This document shows, in pieces, positions 53,948-64,000 of a stretch of 64,000 nucleotides of DNA (the first letter of the stretch is position 1; each line of letters begins with the position of its first letter). Under the pieces are notes generated by a model that saw nothing but the letters and a program-made list of their open reading frames with translations, was not told where the DNA came from and searched no databases. Location: NCBI GenBank assembly GCA_963383645.1, contig OY726571.1, positions 20,073,099 through 20,137,098 of the forward strand. The letters run 5' to 3'. A program made the translations under genes and the position numbers. This stretch comes from Muscardinus avellanarius. Taxonomy: Eukaryota; Chordata; Mammalia; Rodentia; Gliridae.

Positions 53948-54570
53948 GCTGGCAAAGATATTTTCCCATTCTGTAGGCTCTCTCTTTAGATTCTTGATAA
54001 TTTCCTTTGATTAACAGAAACTTTTTAGTTTAATGCCATTTCATTTATTGATTATTGTTTTTCTTCATTAGAAGACTTTATAACTAATTCAATCTTATTA
54101 TTTGTTGTTGGTATATTCAGTTTTCTTATATCCTCTTAGTTTGATTTTGATAGGTCATATATGTCTATAATTTTGTTCATGTTTCCTGGTATTTAGAATT
54201 TAATAGCATATAGTTTTTCACAATAATCCCTGATTAGGATTTGTACTTCTTAGGCATTATTTGTAATGTCTCCCTTTCCAACTCATTTTATTTATTTGTT
54301 CTCTCTTCCCATCTTTCCCTTTTTGTAATTTAGTTTTTTATTAGTTTATATAAATGGTTATAAATTTTATTTATCTTTTCATAGAGCCAATTCTTTGTTT
54401 CATTGATCCTATTCCTTTGAATTATTGTGTATGAGAATAATTCATTTATTACTGCTCTGATCTTTAGTATTTCCTTCTACTAATTTTGGGTTTGGCTTGT
54501 TCTTGTTTTTCTAAGTCCTTGAGATGAAATTATGTTGTTTATTTCAAATCTTTCTGGTGTTTGAAGTAAG

Positions 54571-55320
54571 CACTAATTGCTGTACAGAAATGCTTTTAAA
54601 AATTTAAAAAAAATAATTACATGCACAGTGTCTACATAATATCTTGACCATACTGGCTTTCAGTAACCACTGCTAATAGGATTATGTCTTTAAAATAGCA
54701 GAAAACCTGTGATTAAATTTAAAGCAGTTTTCTATTTAAGATTTTACATTAAAAAGTTAGACAGAGGAGAAAAATCAGTTGGCATAGTTCTTAAGAATAT
54801 AAGCTTCTTAGCCAGATAGATCTGAGTTTAAATTCATATTTTCACTGCCAAGATTTTGGGTACCCTTTGTTCTAGTTATTATTTTCAACTCTACATTAAA
54901 ATAGATAGAAACTTGTCACCACCAAACATTGTATTATATAAGCCAGTAAGATAAGCTCCTAATAATTATAATGTGGAAGGCAATTAGTTGTGTCATGTTA
55001 TGAGATGCCATGATCAATTAAAATAAAATTACAAATGCTGCATTTTTAAATGCAAGCATTTTCTTTTTATCTTTCTTATATTAAGCAAGTTATATTGCAA
55101 TATTTTTATAGTAAAGTTATGAATGTATTTTGTGACCACTAATAATAGAAAGTGAAATAGATTGTCATCTTAAGATCTTGGTAAGCACCTTGTGGCAAGT
55201 AATGGCATCCTTCTTTTTGCACTTTGTTAGATTTCTATAGCAATCTCAATAAATCGTTAGTGATTAAAATTATAAAAGATAATAAAGCTAAGTAAGTAGA
55301 GATTGAGTTTGAGGCTACGA
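54571..55320. other. Unique AT-rich DNA
   Basis: Nothing recognised. Confidence 0.4.
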
Positions 55321-55794
55321 TGGTCAGCTTTTAATCACTGTGACTAAAATAATTGACAAAAATAACTTGGAAAAGAAAACATTTATTTGGGCTCACGCAA
55401 TCAGAGATCTCAGTCCCCTATTGGCAAGTTCCATTGCTCTGAAAATTAGGTAAGCTGGGACATCATGGCAGAAGCGTGTGGTGGACAAATCTATCCAGCT
55501 CATGGCAAAGAACAAGATAGAGTCCCCAAGGGCATGTCACCAGTTGCCTACTTCCTCCACCTCTATAATCAGCAATAATTCAAATGACAATTTGAGTTCA
55601 AGTAATAATTGATAATTATTATTGACTAATAATTCAAATGATTAATCCGTCAAATGGATTAGTGCTTGGATGAGGTTGAACCCTAATCATTCAATTACTT
55701 CCCCCAATCACCTCCTCTGAACATTGCTAATTTGAGGCCCAAGCTTTCAACACATGAGCTTTTGGGGGACATTTTAGATTCCAAATAGAGTGCA
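55321..55794 (-). mobile_element. MaLR-type LTR, minus strand
   Basis: TGGTCAGCTTTTAATCACTG, CTTGGAAAAGAAAACATTTA, CATCATGGCAGAAGCGTGTG, GGGCATGTCACCAGTTGCCT and CAACACATGAGCTTTTGGGG are, in order, the reverse complement of the LTR at 15385-15846. An AT-rich, partly duplicated block (55565-55660, repeats of AATAATTCAAATGA) disrupts the middle. No internal region. Confidence 0.65.
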
Positions 55795-57131
55795 AAACAC
55801 ATCATTAATATCAGGGAAGAAAAGAAATATAAAAAGTCAAGGATATATAAGACCAAAATAAGTGTAAAGGGATGGTTGACTGGGGTGGGATGAAAAGTCC
55901 AAATTCGTGTGTAGCTCTTCAGTTCAGATAAAAGAGTAAAATTCTGGGGTTTAGCTGCAATCTAATCTATTGATATATTTTATAGAAATCTCTGGAATCT
56001 ATAAAGTTCAGTGTTTTCAATGCCTCCTCTGATGTGTGGCAATGTTTTGAGAATTTTCTTCTCTCCTACCGATTATAATGATATAGTCATGCGTTTAAGT
56101 CAATGGGAGGTTCTTAAACCTGTTAATATTCATTTCAAAGGTATTATGTTTAGCTTTCAGGTAGAAAGAAAAAAGCTCAGGGAGACTTGAAAACTGATGG
56201 CTTTCATGAGGCTACTTTCTAACTTTTTGCCAATTTGAACAATTCTTGATTTTCTGTAAGAGTACAGTATTTTTTTAAGGGGGATCCTCATGCATTAGGA
56301 AAGAATACTTAACAGTGCCTTATTCTTGAGAATTGTATGGTCTTTCAATCATGGAAAGAAATTAAATATTCACTAAACTAATCTCAGCAGGATTTGCAGT
56401 CTAAAAAGAGCCATTAAAGTAAAAGTTTATAAAGAGAAAGTATTTAACACAGTAGTAAAGTAAATTAATGCTGCAAGCTTTTTATATAAAGTAGGAGGTT
56501 TAATCATTAACAGAAAAAGCCCTTAAACAAGTGAAAGAGTTTTATATTTATTTCAATAATACTATGATCTTTATATTTCATACTTTTGGAAATCTTTCCT
56601 CAAATTGTTCCAACAGAGAAAAAGCAAGTAAGATTATACGTATGAAACTGATGTTCCATGACTACTTTGCATGGTAAGGAAGAAGTCTGATATTATTAAA
56701 GTTTGATAGAATTTTTCTTTAATACCTCTGGTGCCTGATGAAATTTGATGGAATTTTTCCATAATAACTTTGGTACCGGATAAAATTTTCATGGGTATAT
56801 ATTTAAGTGTTGATTTACTTTTATTTTTAGCCCTTTATTTGTTATAATTTTACATTATGGAAAAGTCACAAAATAATATTGATAAATTCTGAGTACTCTT
56901 CAGTTACCTTCTATAAAAATTAGCATTTAAATTGTCATCTTCCATAGTATTTTGGTCACAACCATGAAATTAGCATTAGTATAATAGGTAGCCTATAGCT
57001 GTGTTTAGATTTCATCAGTTTTTCTACTTCTATATACACCCAGATTCATCGCAGGAGCCATCATTCCTGGTTTGTCATTAGTAAAACTGTGATAATTTTT
57101 AGATCTTTCTTTGATCATTAGAACCTTAACA
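55795..57131. other. Mostly unique DNA, with a short tandem duplication
   Basis: 56702-56785 holds two imperfect 42-bp units, TTTGATAGAATTTTTCTTTA and TTTGATGGAATTTTTCCATA, each followed by a GGTGCC/GGTACC-type end. Otherwise unassigned. Confidence 0.5.
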
Positions 57132-57340
57132 GTTTTTTTTTTTCAGTCTTGGGGATTGAACCCCAGAGGTGGTATTCTACAAGCATATTTATGTCTGAGC
57201 CCTTTATATATTTTTGCTTATTTTTTTAAACAGAGTCTTGCTAAGTTCATGAGGGTCTTGAGTGTCTCACTAAATTGCTGAGGCTGGCCTTAAAACTGTG
57301 ATGCACCTGTCTCATCCTCCAAGTACTGGGATTACCTGGA
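57132..57340 (-). mobile_element. Diverged B1-dID SINE
   Basis: T-run, CAGTCTTGGGGATTGAACCC, CTAAATTGCTGAGGCTGGCC, CACCTGTCTCATCCTCC and AAGTACTGGGATTACC. Confidence 0.82.
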
Positions 57341-57537
57341 TAACCTTTTTCTTGAAGAATACCTGTCAGATATTTTACAGAATCTTCCTCCATTCAGGAT
57401 GTCTGATATTCTCTCATGACTAAATTGTGTTATGGTTTTGGGGGAAGAACAAATGCAAGTGAAGTGTCTTTGTAATCACATCATATGACAGGTTCTTATT
57501 ATATATCATAGGTGATGTTAACTTTTATCAGTCGATG

Positions 57538-57723
57538 ACTTAGTCCATATGTTATGCTGTAACAGAAATACCTGGTACTATTAAATTTATTAAAACAAAT
57601 ATGGAAGGCAGAGATAAAATAGGAAAGAAAATTGCCTTCATGAAATGGGAAGAGACCTTTAGAATAGGAGAAAGGGGAGAGAGAGAGGAAAAATAAGGAC
57701 AAAGGAAGAAAATAGGCCAAATT

Positions 57724-57787
<64 letters not shown>

Positions 57788-58232
57788 TGTGTATTGATAT
57801 ATGAATGCCAAGGGCACTAGAATGCACCGAGAAGGAGGAGGCAATGATGGGTTACAGAGAGAAACATAGAAATTTATTTTCCAGCAGTTATGAAGACTGA
57901 GACATCCAAGGACAAAACACTGGCAGTTCTGTATCTGGGGAAGGCACATGTTCTTCATGGAAAATGATGTTAGATGTCATTATATGGTAGAGAATATGAA
58001 AAGAGAAGATGGAGAGGAACACTGTGTCTTCTCATGGTGGGAGAGCGAGAGGGTAAAGGCGGCCAGAGAAAGTTTCATTAGCCCTTGATAAGATGCTGAC
58101 CTGTTCATGAGGAAAGAACCCTCATGACATCATCACTTCCTAAAAGGCCTCACATCTTCATATCACAGCATTAAGGACTATCAAGTGTCAACATCTGTTT
58201 TGAAGGGCACATACATTCAAAACTTAGCACAT
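57538..58232 (-). mobile_element. MaLR-like LTR (more ancient), with internal (TA)n
   Basis: ACTTAGTCCATATGTTATGC, TTTTCCAGCAGTTATGAAGA, CATCCAAGGACAAAACACTG, CTGTGTCTTCTCATGGTGGG, CCTCATGACATCATCACTTC and CTAAAAGGCCTCACATCTTC follow the order of an ancient MaLR-like element, a different type from those at 14755 and 55321. A (GT)n(TA)n run at 57725-57784 has expanded within it. Family assignment tentative; the minus-strand frames over the TA run are artefacts. Confidence 0.45.
57725..57784 (+). repeat. (GT)n(TA)n microsatellite
   Basis: Six GT units pass into about 24 TA units. Confidence 0.96.
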
Positions 58233-59099
58233 AGCTAACCCAGTTTCGAGTTTGTCTGCTTTGAAATCACTGTGAGTTCTTTCTCATACTCTATTTATTA
58301 CCTGTGCGTCACTGAAGCCAGCCCACACTCAAAGAGAGAGGAATTAAACTCTAATCTAGGATTAGAAAGTATCTGCATATCTCATTTGGAATTCTATAAG
58401 GAAGGTTTGTCCCTTTTTGTTTACTTAACCATTCTTTAAAATTCTGTGAGTTAAAGTCCTAAATTACAGTTATTTGTATTATTTTCTTAAATTGCTTCAG
58501 CTTTGGATATTGGGGGATTTTTAAGACTGAATTTTATGTTTTTCTTTGTTTTGGTTTGTTTATTTGTTTGTTTGTTGGAGCAGGTTCTCACTTTCTAGTA
58601 CTAAAATAGCACTCCAGGATCAACTTGATATTTATTTCATTGGCCTAAGAATCAGCCATTTCTTCAAGGAGCCCAATAACTTTTAGAGGAAAATAATATT
58701 ATAAATCAAGATCTGAATTCTTGATGTGTTAGTTGTATTATGCCCTCTCATCTAACAAATCTTTAAAACTCAGTGCACATATGTGGGTATATGTATAATA
58801 TGCTACATCTACCTACCTATATACCTGTCTGTCTATCCACTATCTATCATTCCTTCAACCAATTTCTGTAACCATCTCTACTTTTGACTTTTGGTCTCTT
58901 TCTTATAAGTATTTTTGTGATTATACTTAGGGCTCGCCTAAAGAATCCAAAATAATCTCCCCATTCCATAATCCTTAACTTAATCTACAAATTCCTGTTT
59001 ATCACATAAAGCATCATTTATGGATTCCACAGATTAAAACATAAACATCTTTGAGAGACATGGGAGAAAACATTTATTTAGCATACCACATAATCTTTA
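58233..59099. other. Unique DNA
   Basis: A (TTTG)n patch at 58556-58575 and CTATC/CTAC-rich steps near 58805-58850. No element recognised. Confidence 0.4.
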
Positions 59100-59465
59100 A
59101 TTCTCTAATTCAATACCCAAGAATATATTTATTCAGGAAAAATATACAAATTAGAATTTAATTGAAGTATTACTTATTAGTGAATAATTTAAGTCAACTG
59201 AAACATTAATTAATGAAATACTATACATGTTATATTAAATGTATAAAATGAAATATTGCACTTAAAAATCTGAAGTATAGCCCTATTCATTATTTACTGA
59301 GAGATTGCCCCAGTAGGTTGCTGAGTGAAATTTTAAAAAACAAATTAATAAGGGTTATTTATATGAAGGCTCAAAATTTCTGGGAAAAAAGGTACATGTA
59401 ATTTGTGAATAGCTAGGAAACTGAAGAAATATATATGCTAACCATTAAGAGCAATTACCACTGCA
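59100..59465 (+). mobile_element. Possible ancient LINE 3' remnant
   Basis: ATTAATTAATGAAATACTAT, AAAATGAAATATTGCACTTA and GGGTTATTTATATGAAGGCT echo the 3' regions of ancient L1/L2 elements. Alignment is weak. Confidence 0.3.
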
Positions 59466-61265
59466 GGGCCCAGTTTGATGTGTAGAAAGCCAGAAGGAAT
59501 TTTAAGTACAGAGGTTTTCACATTCAAGTCTGAATTGCTTGACTTTTAAAAAAATATAGATGTGTCTATTTTGGAATTAAATAATATTGCCATCTTCCTC
59601 CTTTAGAATATACTCACACAGAGGAAAAAAAACTAGTGTCCATGAAACAATGTATCTCACATATTTCTCCCAAGTGTCATTTTTTTCTAAAAGAACAAAG
59701 CCAATAAAACAATTTCAATCTTTATTTTCATTAATGGCTGAGAGCCATTCGCAAATTTCTGTAATGTTTCAGAATAATTAATACCTGATACCCTTTGGAA
59801 TTATTAAAAATATTAAGCATTTATATGTATACATATTGTATTTTTAGTTTTCAAACAAATAAGGAAAAAAATCCAGGAAATAATGTGCTGAGCCGTCAAT
59901 GTGTCTCCTCTGAGGTTTCAGTGGCATTGAAGTCATTGGTACATAACAAGAAATGTCAGCTGAATAATAGTCTCAGGTGCAGTCTCTGTCCTTGCCATAT
60001 GTTTTCATTTTCCATAAACAAAGCATTTGTCAAAGCAGTGGACAGCCATCACTAATCAAATTACAATGATGTAGTTTAGAATTTGATGAGCAATCCTTCA
60101 GAACTCCCTCCTGCTCTGGCAGTAACTTTCTCTGGACATGACTCCTTCTGGACTTATGACTTCCTGCCTGAAGTCACACAGTCAGGGGACCAAAAGGCCA
60201 TCTCAATTTCAGACCCTCTCACCCCCTCATTTAGGCATTTATGTCCATTTGATGGCCACAGCCCGCAAACCCAGCTCTGAGCATCACCCTCTAGCCCTCT
60301 GTCATGGGAGGAGCTGAGATAAAAAAAAGATTGATGTAACAATCAAGCACCATCACTAGCTATGATTTAAGACATAGGGAACTAAGTCTTGATGAGTAAA
60401 AATAATGGTATGCTAGGACTTTGAGAACTAAAATCTATTTTTAAAAAAATCTGGTTAGCATAGCAATAGTTTCTAATCTTGCTATTAAATGATTATAAAG
60501 AAACAAATATGAGTGTGTGCTTGTTTAGCTATGAGAAATAGACTCATGTTTACATGAAAAGCTGGACTCTTGGCTAAGGTTACCAAACATATTTTCCTTT
60601 ATGTAAGCATATATGCACACTGCCTTAGCACTACCCCTTGCAAATACATTCAGCCACATAATCATGTTAGCTGAAAATTAAGAAAATGTATAAAATTTTG
60701 TGAGTAAATTGAAGATGATTTTAACCCAAAGTCTTTCAAAGACAGTAAGAAGGGTGGCAAATGGTCGCAAATCCTTACAATTTTCTGCATCTAAACTAAA
60801 CTGTAAGATGACTTAGCAGAATTCCTCTTCAAGAACAGGGGTATCTTTTCCTACTTGTTGAATCTGGCCAGCTTCATGATGCGCATTGGTGGAAAGACTG
60901 ACAGAGTGAAAGTATGCCAGGCAAATGGATGCTCGTCTGGTACCCATGGCATGGCATGACAAACCTATGCTATTCTGCTGAGGGATGAAAGAACATTTAA
61001 GAACCAACCTAAGTGTCTTGGATAGCTTCCAGCCAACCACCAGAAGCAGAGGCACAGACTTTACCTGTAGGTCATCGTCCACCCTTGAGGGAGTCCAGTG
61101 TAGACCATAATAATCATTTAGCTGAGATTAGGCTAACTGCCAACCTACAGAATCCTATTTCCTTCCTACTTCCACATACACACTTTTGGAGGCTATAAAA
61201 ATGCTTCAAAGTGCACATGTGAAAAAGCAATGTGTACTCTCCCTCTTGTAACTGTTTCTCTTTTC
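59466..61265. other. Unique DNA, about 1.8 kb
   Basis: No element recognised. Small frames near 59587-60342 and 60813-61198 overlap one another on both strands and lack recognisable domains. Confidence 0.4.
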
Positions 61266-61269
61266 AGCA

Positions 61270-61762
61270 ATTCTTTTTATATACTGTTATTGGCGCATGG
61301 TATTAATACACCATAATGAGGTAGAGAGGATAGGAATATATAAGCATCCAACCCTTGGAGTTTTCATCGGATTCCACCCCACACTCCCCTTCCCCATACT
61401 TGTCATTGAGATTGCTATTGATAATTTTGTATGCTCACAAAGCCTTACTTAAATAGTTATCTACATTTCATCTCCTTCTTCCCTCCTCCTAGTCCTTAAA
61501 CCTCCATGGCTCCACTGGAGTCTCTCCTCCCTTATCTGAAGTCTGTTTTATTTCCCGAGTCCTCTCTCTAGCTTCAACATATGAGAGAAAAGAGAACATA
61601 CAACTATTTGCTTTCTGAGACTGGCTAATCTCATTTAGCATAATATTCTCAAGATCCATCCATTTCACGGCAAATGACATAATCTTGTTCTTCTCTTTGG
61701 CTGAACAAAATTTCACTCTGTGTACATACCAAAGTTTTGTGAATATGTGGTATGTTGAATAA
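61270..61762 (-). mobile_element. L1 3'UTR/ORF2 end, minus strand, first part
   Basis: TATACTGTTATTGGCGCATG, CATACTTGTCATTGAGATTG, CATGGCTCCACTGGAGTCTC, CAACATATGAGAGAAAAGAG, CATTTAGCATAATATTCTCA and CGGCAAATGACATAATCTTG. L1 order is then broken at about 61763 and resumes at 62008. The 98-codon frame is an artefact. Confidence 0.82.
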
Positions 61763-62007
61763 CTGTTTTCTTCCATGACTCTCAAAGACGCTTAGGTTCT
61801 AATCTGTGGAACCCCCATGAATGGTGTTTTATGTGGTAAGAGGGGATTTGTAGATGTGATTAAGTTAAGGATCTTGGGATGGGGAGATTATCCTGGATTC
61901 TTTTGGCTACCCCTAAGTATAATCACAAGAATACTCATGAAAAAGAGAGCATCTCAAAGGTAAAAGAAGGAAATGTGAGGGGGGAACAGAAACTGGGCAC
62001 CTAGGCT
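61763..62007 (+). repeat. Unrelated repeat interrupting the L1 (family uncertain)
   Basis: GTTCTAATCTGTGGAACCCC, GGGATTTGTAGATGTGATTA, AGTTAAGGATCTTGGGATGG and GGAGATTATCCTGGATTC form a block I know as an ancient dispersed mammalian repeat but cannot name. It separates two adjacent L1 blocks. Confidence 0.55.
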
Positions 62008-62095
62008 GGTTCCATAATTTGTCTGTTGTGAATTGTGCTTCTATAAACACAGTTTTGTATGTATTGCTCTTTCAGCAATTGTGATATTTGATTAA
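62008..62095 (-). mobile_element. L1, minus strand, continuation
   Basis: GGTTCCATAATTTGTCTGTT, then GTGAATTGTGCTTCTATAAA, is the L1 block expected just after the sequence ending at 61762. Confidence 0.75.
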
Positions 62096-62189
62096 TAGTA
62101 ACACCATTAATCCAGCTTTATGTGCCAGAAACCTAATATAGATCTTTAAAACCTAATATTCATCTCTCTCTACCTCCTGCATATATAGG

Positions 62190-62275
62190 TGCATATATAT
62201 GATATATACATACATATTATATATAACATGTGTATGTGTGTGTATACACACACATATAATATATATATATATATG
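62190..62275 (+). repeat. AT/GT-rich simple repeat
   Basis: Irregular TATA, TATG and (AC) steps including GTATGTGTGTGTATACACAC, a near-palindromic TG/CA stretch. Confidence 0.85.
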
Positions 62276-63150
62276 TCTTCATTATTTTCTATTTTCATGG
62301 ACCCATGCTTCGACAAACTAACATAATTAAAAATGTAATATTAAAATATCATCCAAATAGATTCAACATATATACTCTTTATATTTGCCAAGCCTGTCTC
62401 CATGACAGTGCATGCATTCTCTATTCTATCCTTTATTCCCTACTTTTTCCTCTGAACAAAACTCTAGCTAGCCTAAGGTTCAAAAAGCCAGGTGTGCCAA
62501 TTTGCATGTGCACACACGAAATTTTTGTTTTTGACAAATGTCCAATAGAATATAAAATCCCTGAGCTAGATTTTTTTGTCTGACCCTACAAAAAATCCTT
62601 CAATAATAATGAAGTGAATAAATGAATCAGTGATATAAAACAGTAATATCAGTGCATATCTAACTGTCCACACTACTATCTATATCAATATTTCATATAT
62701 CAATTTTTTGGTAGGATCTGTTTTCATTTTTTTAACCAAAGACCTTTTTCTGCCCTTCTGGTCTAAGTTTCCAACAAATCTTGTTGAAAAGTCAGACATC
62801 AATTCCCTGCTCTCCTTATCAAAGTATAACACTAAAAACAAGCTCATAAAACACAGCACACTTATCTACAAGATGAAGCTCCAGCATGATCTTCCTTACT
62901 TGTGAGTTAAGGGTCAGGTTGGGGTAGAGGTAAATATCAAATGCTTTCTTGATATATGCTTTGATTCTTATCCTCAGCTTAGGGCCAATGCTATTTATAT
63001 AAAATAAATATTTTCTTTGTGTTTTATGTGTATTGAACACATACATACACTTATTAGCTTTTAGAATTATACATATTTTAAATTTCCTATCATATTTATG
63101 ACTTTCTTCCCTTTCATCTTCCTATTTTTATCCAAAGGAGTTTTGATTAT
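62276..63150. other. Unique DNA
   Basis: No element or gene recognised. The 92-codon frame at 62305-62583 has no recognisable domain. Confidence 0.4.
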
Positions 63151-63630
63151 TAGTTTACAGAACTGCATGGTATCCATCTTTGTATTATGTATGCTTTTTG
63201 TTTTACAGAATTATATATGTTTTATACATACTTTGTATATACCTAATTTAAATACATAGATTCAATAGAATTTTATGGATGCAAGTTTCTTGAGATGTGT
63301 TGCCCTAGGATATTCTTTTCAATATTTGTTTGATATTGTTGGTATAAATTTGACTATATTTACGTATTTCTCACTTGCACATTTCCAAGGTTTTTAGTTT
63401 GTGCCACTGTAAGAATTCCTGGATTAAATATGGACTTGGGGCCATTAGGCTTTTATTTCTGTGAAAGAGAATCCCAAGAGTAAGATTTCTGAGCCAAAGA
63501 CTGTACTCATTTTTTATTTTAACAGATATTACCAAATCACTTTCCAAAGAGCCAGTAGCAAAATATATATCCAATAGTAATTTGTGAGATTACTTTCTCT
63601 CCTATCCGGCAGAGTGGATCTAGATTTAAC
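63151..63630 (-). mobile_element. Old L1 fragment, minus strand
   Basis: GAACTGCATGGTATCCATCT, CACTTGCACATTTCCAAGGT, CAAGAGTAAGATTTCTGAGC and TACCAAATCACTTTCCAAAG resemble the reverse complement of the ORF2-to-3'UTR section of ancient L1 elements. Diverged. Confidence 0.5.
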
Positions 63631-64000
63631 TATGTTACCTTCGCAGTGGATGTTGATATCTGGTGGGACAAATGTCCCTCATATTCCCCATGCTAACCTC
63701 CAGCCAGTTGTACAGAATTAAAAAAAAATTGTGATTCCAAATAACTGTGTAACTTCTATGATAACTTGAGAGAAACTAATAATTTTACATGGTAAAATAT
63801 TCTTAATCAAGCAGGTCACATACTTTCCCATTTTTTTTGAGATTTTTTAATGTCTTTCAATAGTATTTTATTGCTTTATTTTTATAGACCCTGTGACTTC
63901 CTGGTGAACATTGTTTCTAAGCATTTTATTGTTGTTGTATCTCCAGTGAAAGAAGTGGTTTCCCAATTTCATTTCTAGGCATGTCTTGCCATCCTAGAGA
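63631..64000. other. Unique DNA to the window end
   Basis: Nothing recognised. Confidence 0.4.

Larger units (their letters stand above)
52535..54570 (-). mobile_element. Minus-strand L1 (3'UTR through part of ORF2) with two nested SINEs
   Basis: From left: 3' end (GTGTATTATATTCTTACATC), 3'UTR (CACTGGGGTTTCTCTTCAAT, CTTCTAAATATGAGAG), ORF2 C-terminal reverse complement (GTCTATCCATTTTCCTGCAA, AGAATTCCATTGTATGGATA, GCTGCTATAAACATGG, GGATAGCTGGATCATTATGG), then after the SINEs CATTCTGTAGGCTCTC and, after a deletion, reverse-transcriptase-region sequence (CATTTATTACTGCTCTGATC). Stops and indels throughout; not functional. Confidence 0.87.

Noticed and set aside
57552..57958. Minus-strand frames with poly-Ile/Tyr
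   Set aside because: Caused by the (TA)n run in the old LTR-like element.
1..64000. CRISPR arrays, operons, bacterial promoters, riboswitches, phage or plasmid functions
   Set aside because: The sequence is vertebrate repeat-rich DNA; the direct repeats are microsatellites, TSDs or transposons.
1..64000. tRNA, U6, 7SK, Y RNA or 5S genes
   Set aside because: No matching conserved blocks seen; tRNA- and 7SL-like stretches are all parts of SINEs.

Overview
The window is mammalian nuclear DNA, AT-rich and packed with retrotransposon remains. I see no protein-coding exon, no tRNA, snRNA or rRNA gene and no CpG-island promoter. The commonest repeat is a composite SINE: a 7SL/B1-like left half (start like GCCGGGCGTGGTGGCGCACG) followed by an ID/tRNA-Ala-like right half (like GGCTGGGGATGTAGCTCAG). 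From established knowledge this architecture (B1-dID type) is typical of squirrel-related rodents (Sciuridae, Aplodontiidae, Gliridae). The L1 3' ends (G-rich tract, then ACAATGCACCAATAAAA-like tails) also fit a rodent. The exact species cannot be fixed from this sequence.

Layout. 0.6-8.6 kb: L1 3' ends, several SINEs (one SINE nested inside another), an old L1 ORF2 block at 4-5 kb and a minus-strand L1 at 6.7-8.6 kb. 8.9-10.4 kb: repeat-poor. 10.5-19.2 kb: SINEs with clear target-site duplications (TSDs), an L1 3'UTR, a MIR, two MaLR-type LTRs in inverted orientation at 14.76-15.85 kb, an ancient interspersed repeat and a short L1 insertion carrying a perfect hairpin. 19.2-22.9 kb: mostly old or unique DNA. 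22.9-24.8 kb: the most unusual locus, a minus-strand L1 that keeps its whole 5'UTR and ORF1 but stops just after the ORF1 stop codon. Its truncated end is joined to a patchwork of target-sequence copies and two short inverted L1 pieces. 25-38.9 kb: ancient repeat, L1 3' ends, an ID element and SINEs. 38.9-40.9 kb: repeat-poor and a candidate conserved non-coding region. 41-46.3 kb: SINEs and microsatellites, including about 270 bp of (TTCC)n. 46.4-47.8 kb: an L1 fragment running from the ORF1 C-terminus into the ORF2 endonuclease. 50-54.6 kb: SINEs, an L2 3' end and a minus-strand L1 hosting two SINEs. 55-64 kb: two further MaLR-type LTRs, an L1 3' end split by another repeat, and old LINE remnants.

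No genes cooperate here; the biology is the history of insertions. It can be read from TSDs, nesting, tail-derived microsatellites and the rearranged L1. The only coding sequences I can support are dead L1 ORF1 and ORF2 fragments. All coordinates come from reading by eye; repeat boundaries are usually good to about 10-20 bp, and exact where a TSD is given.
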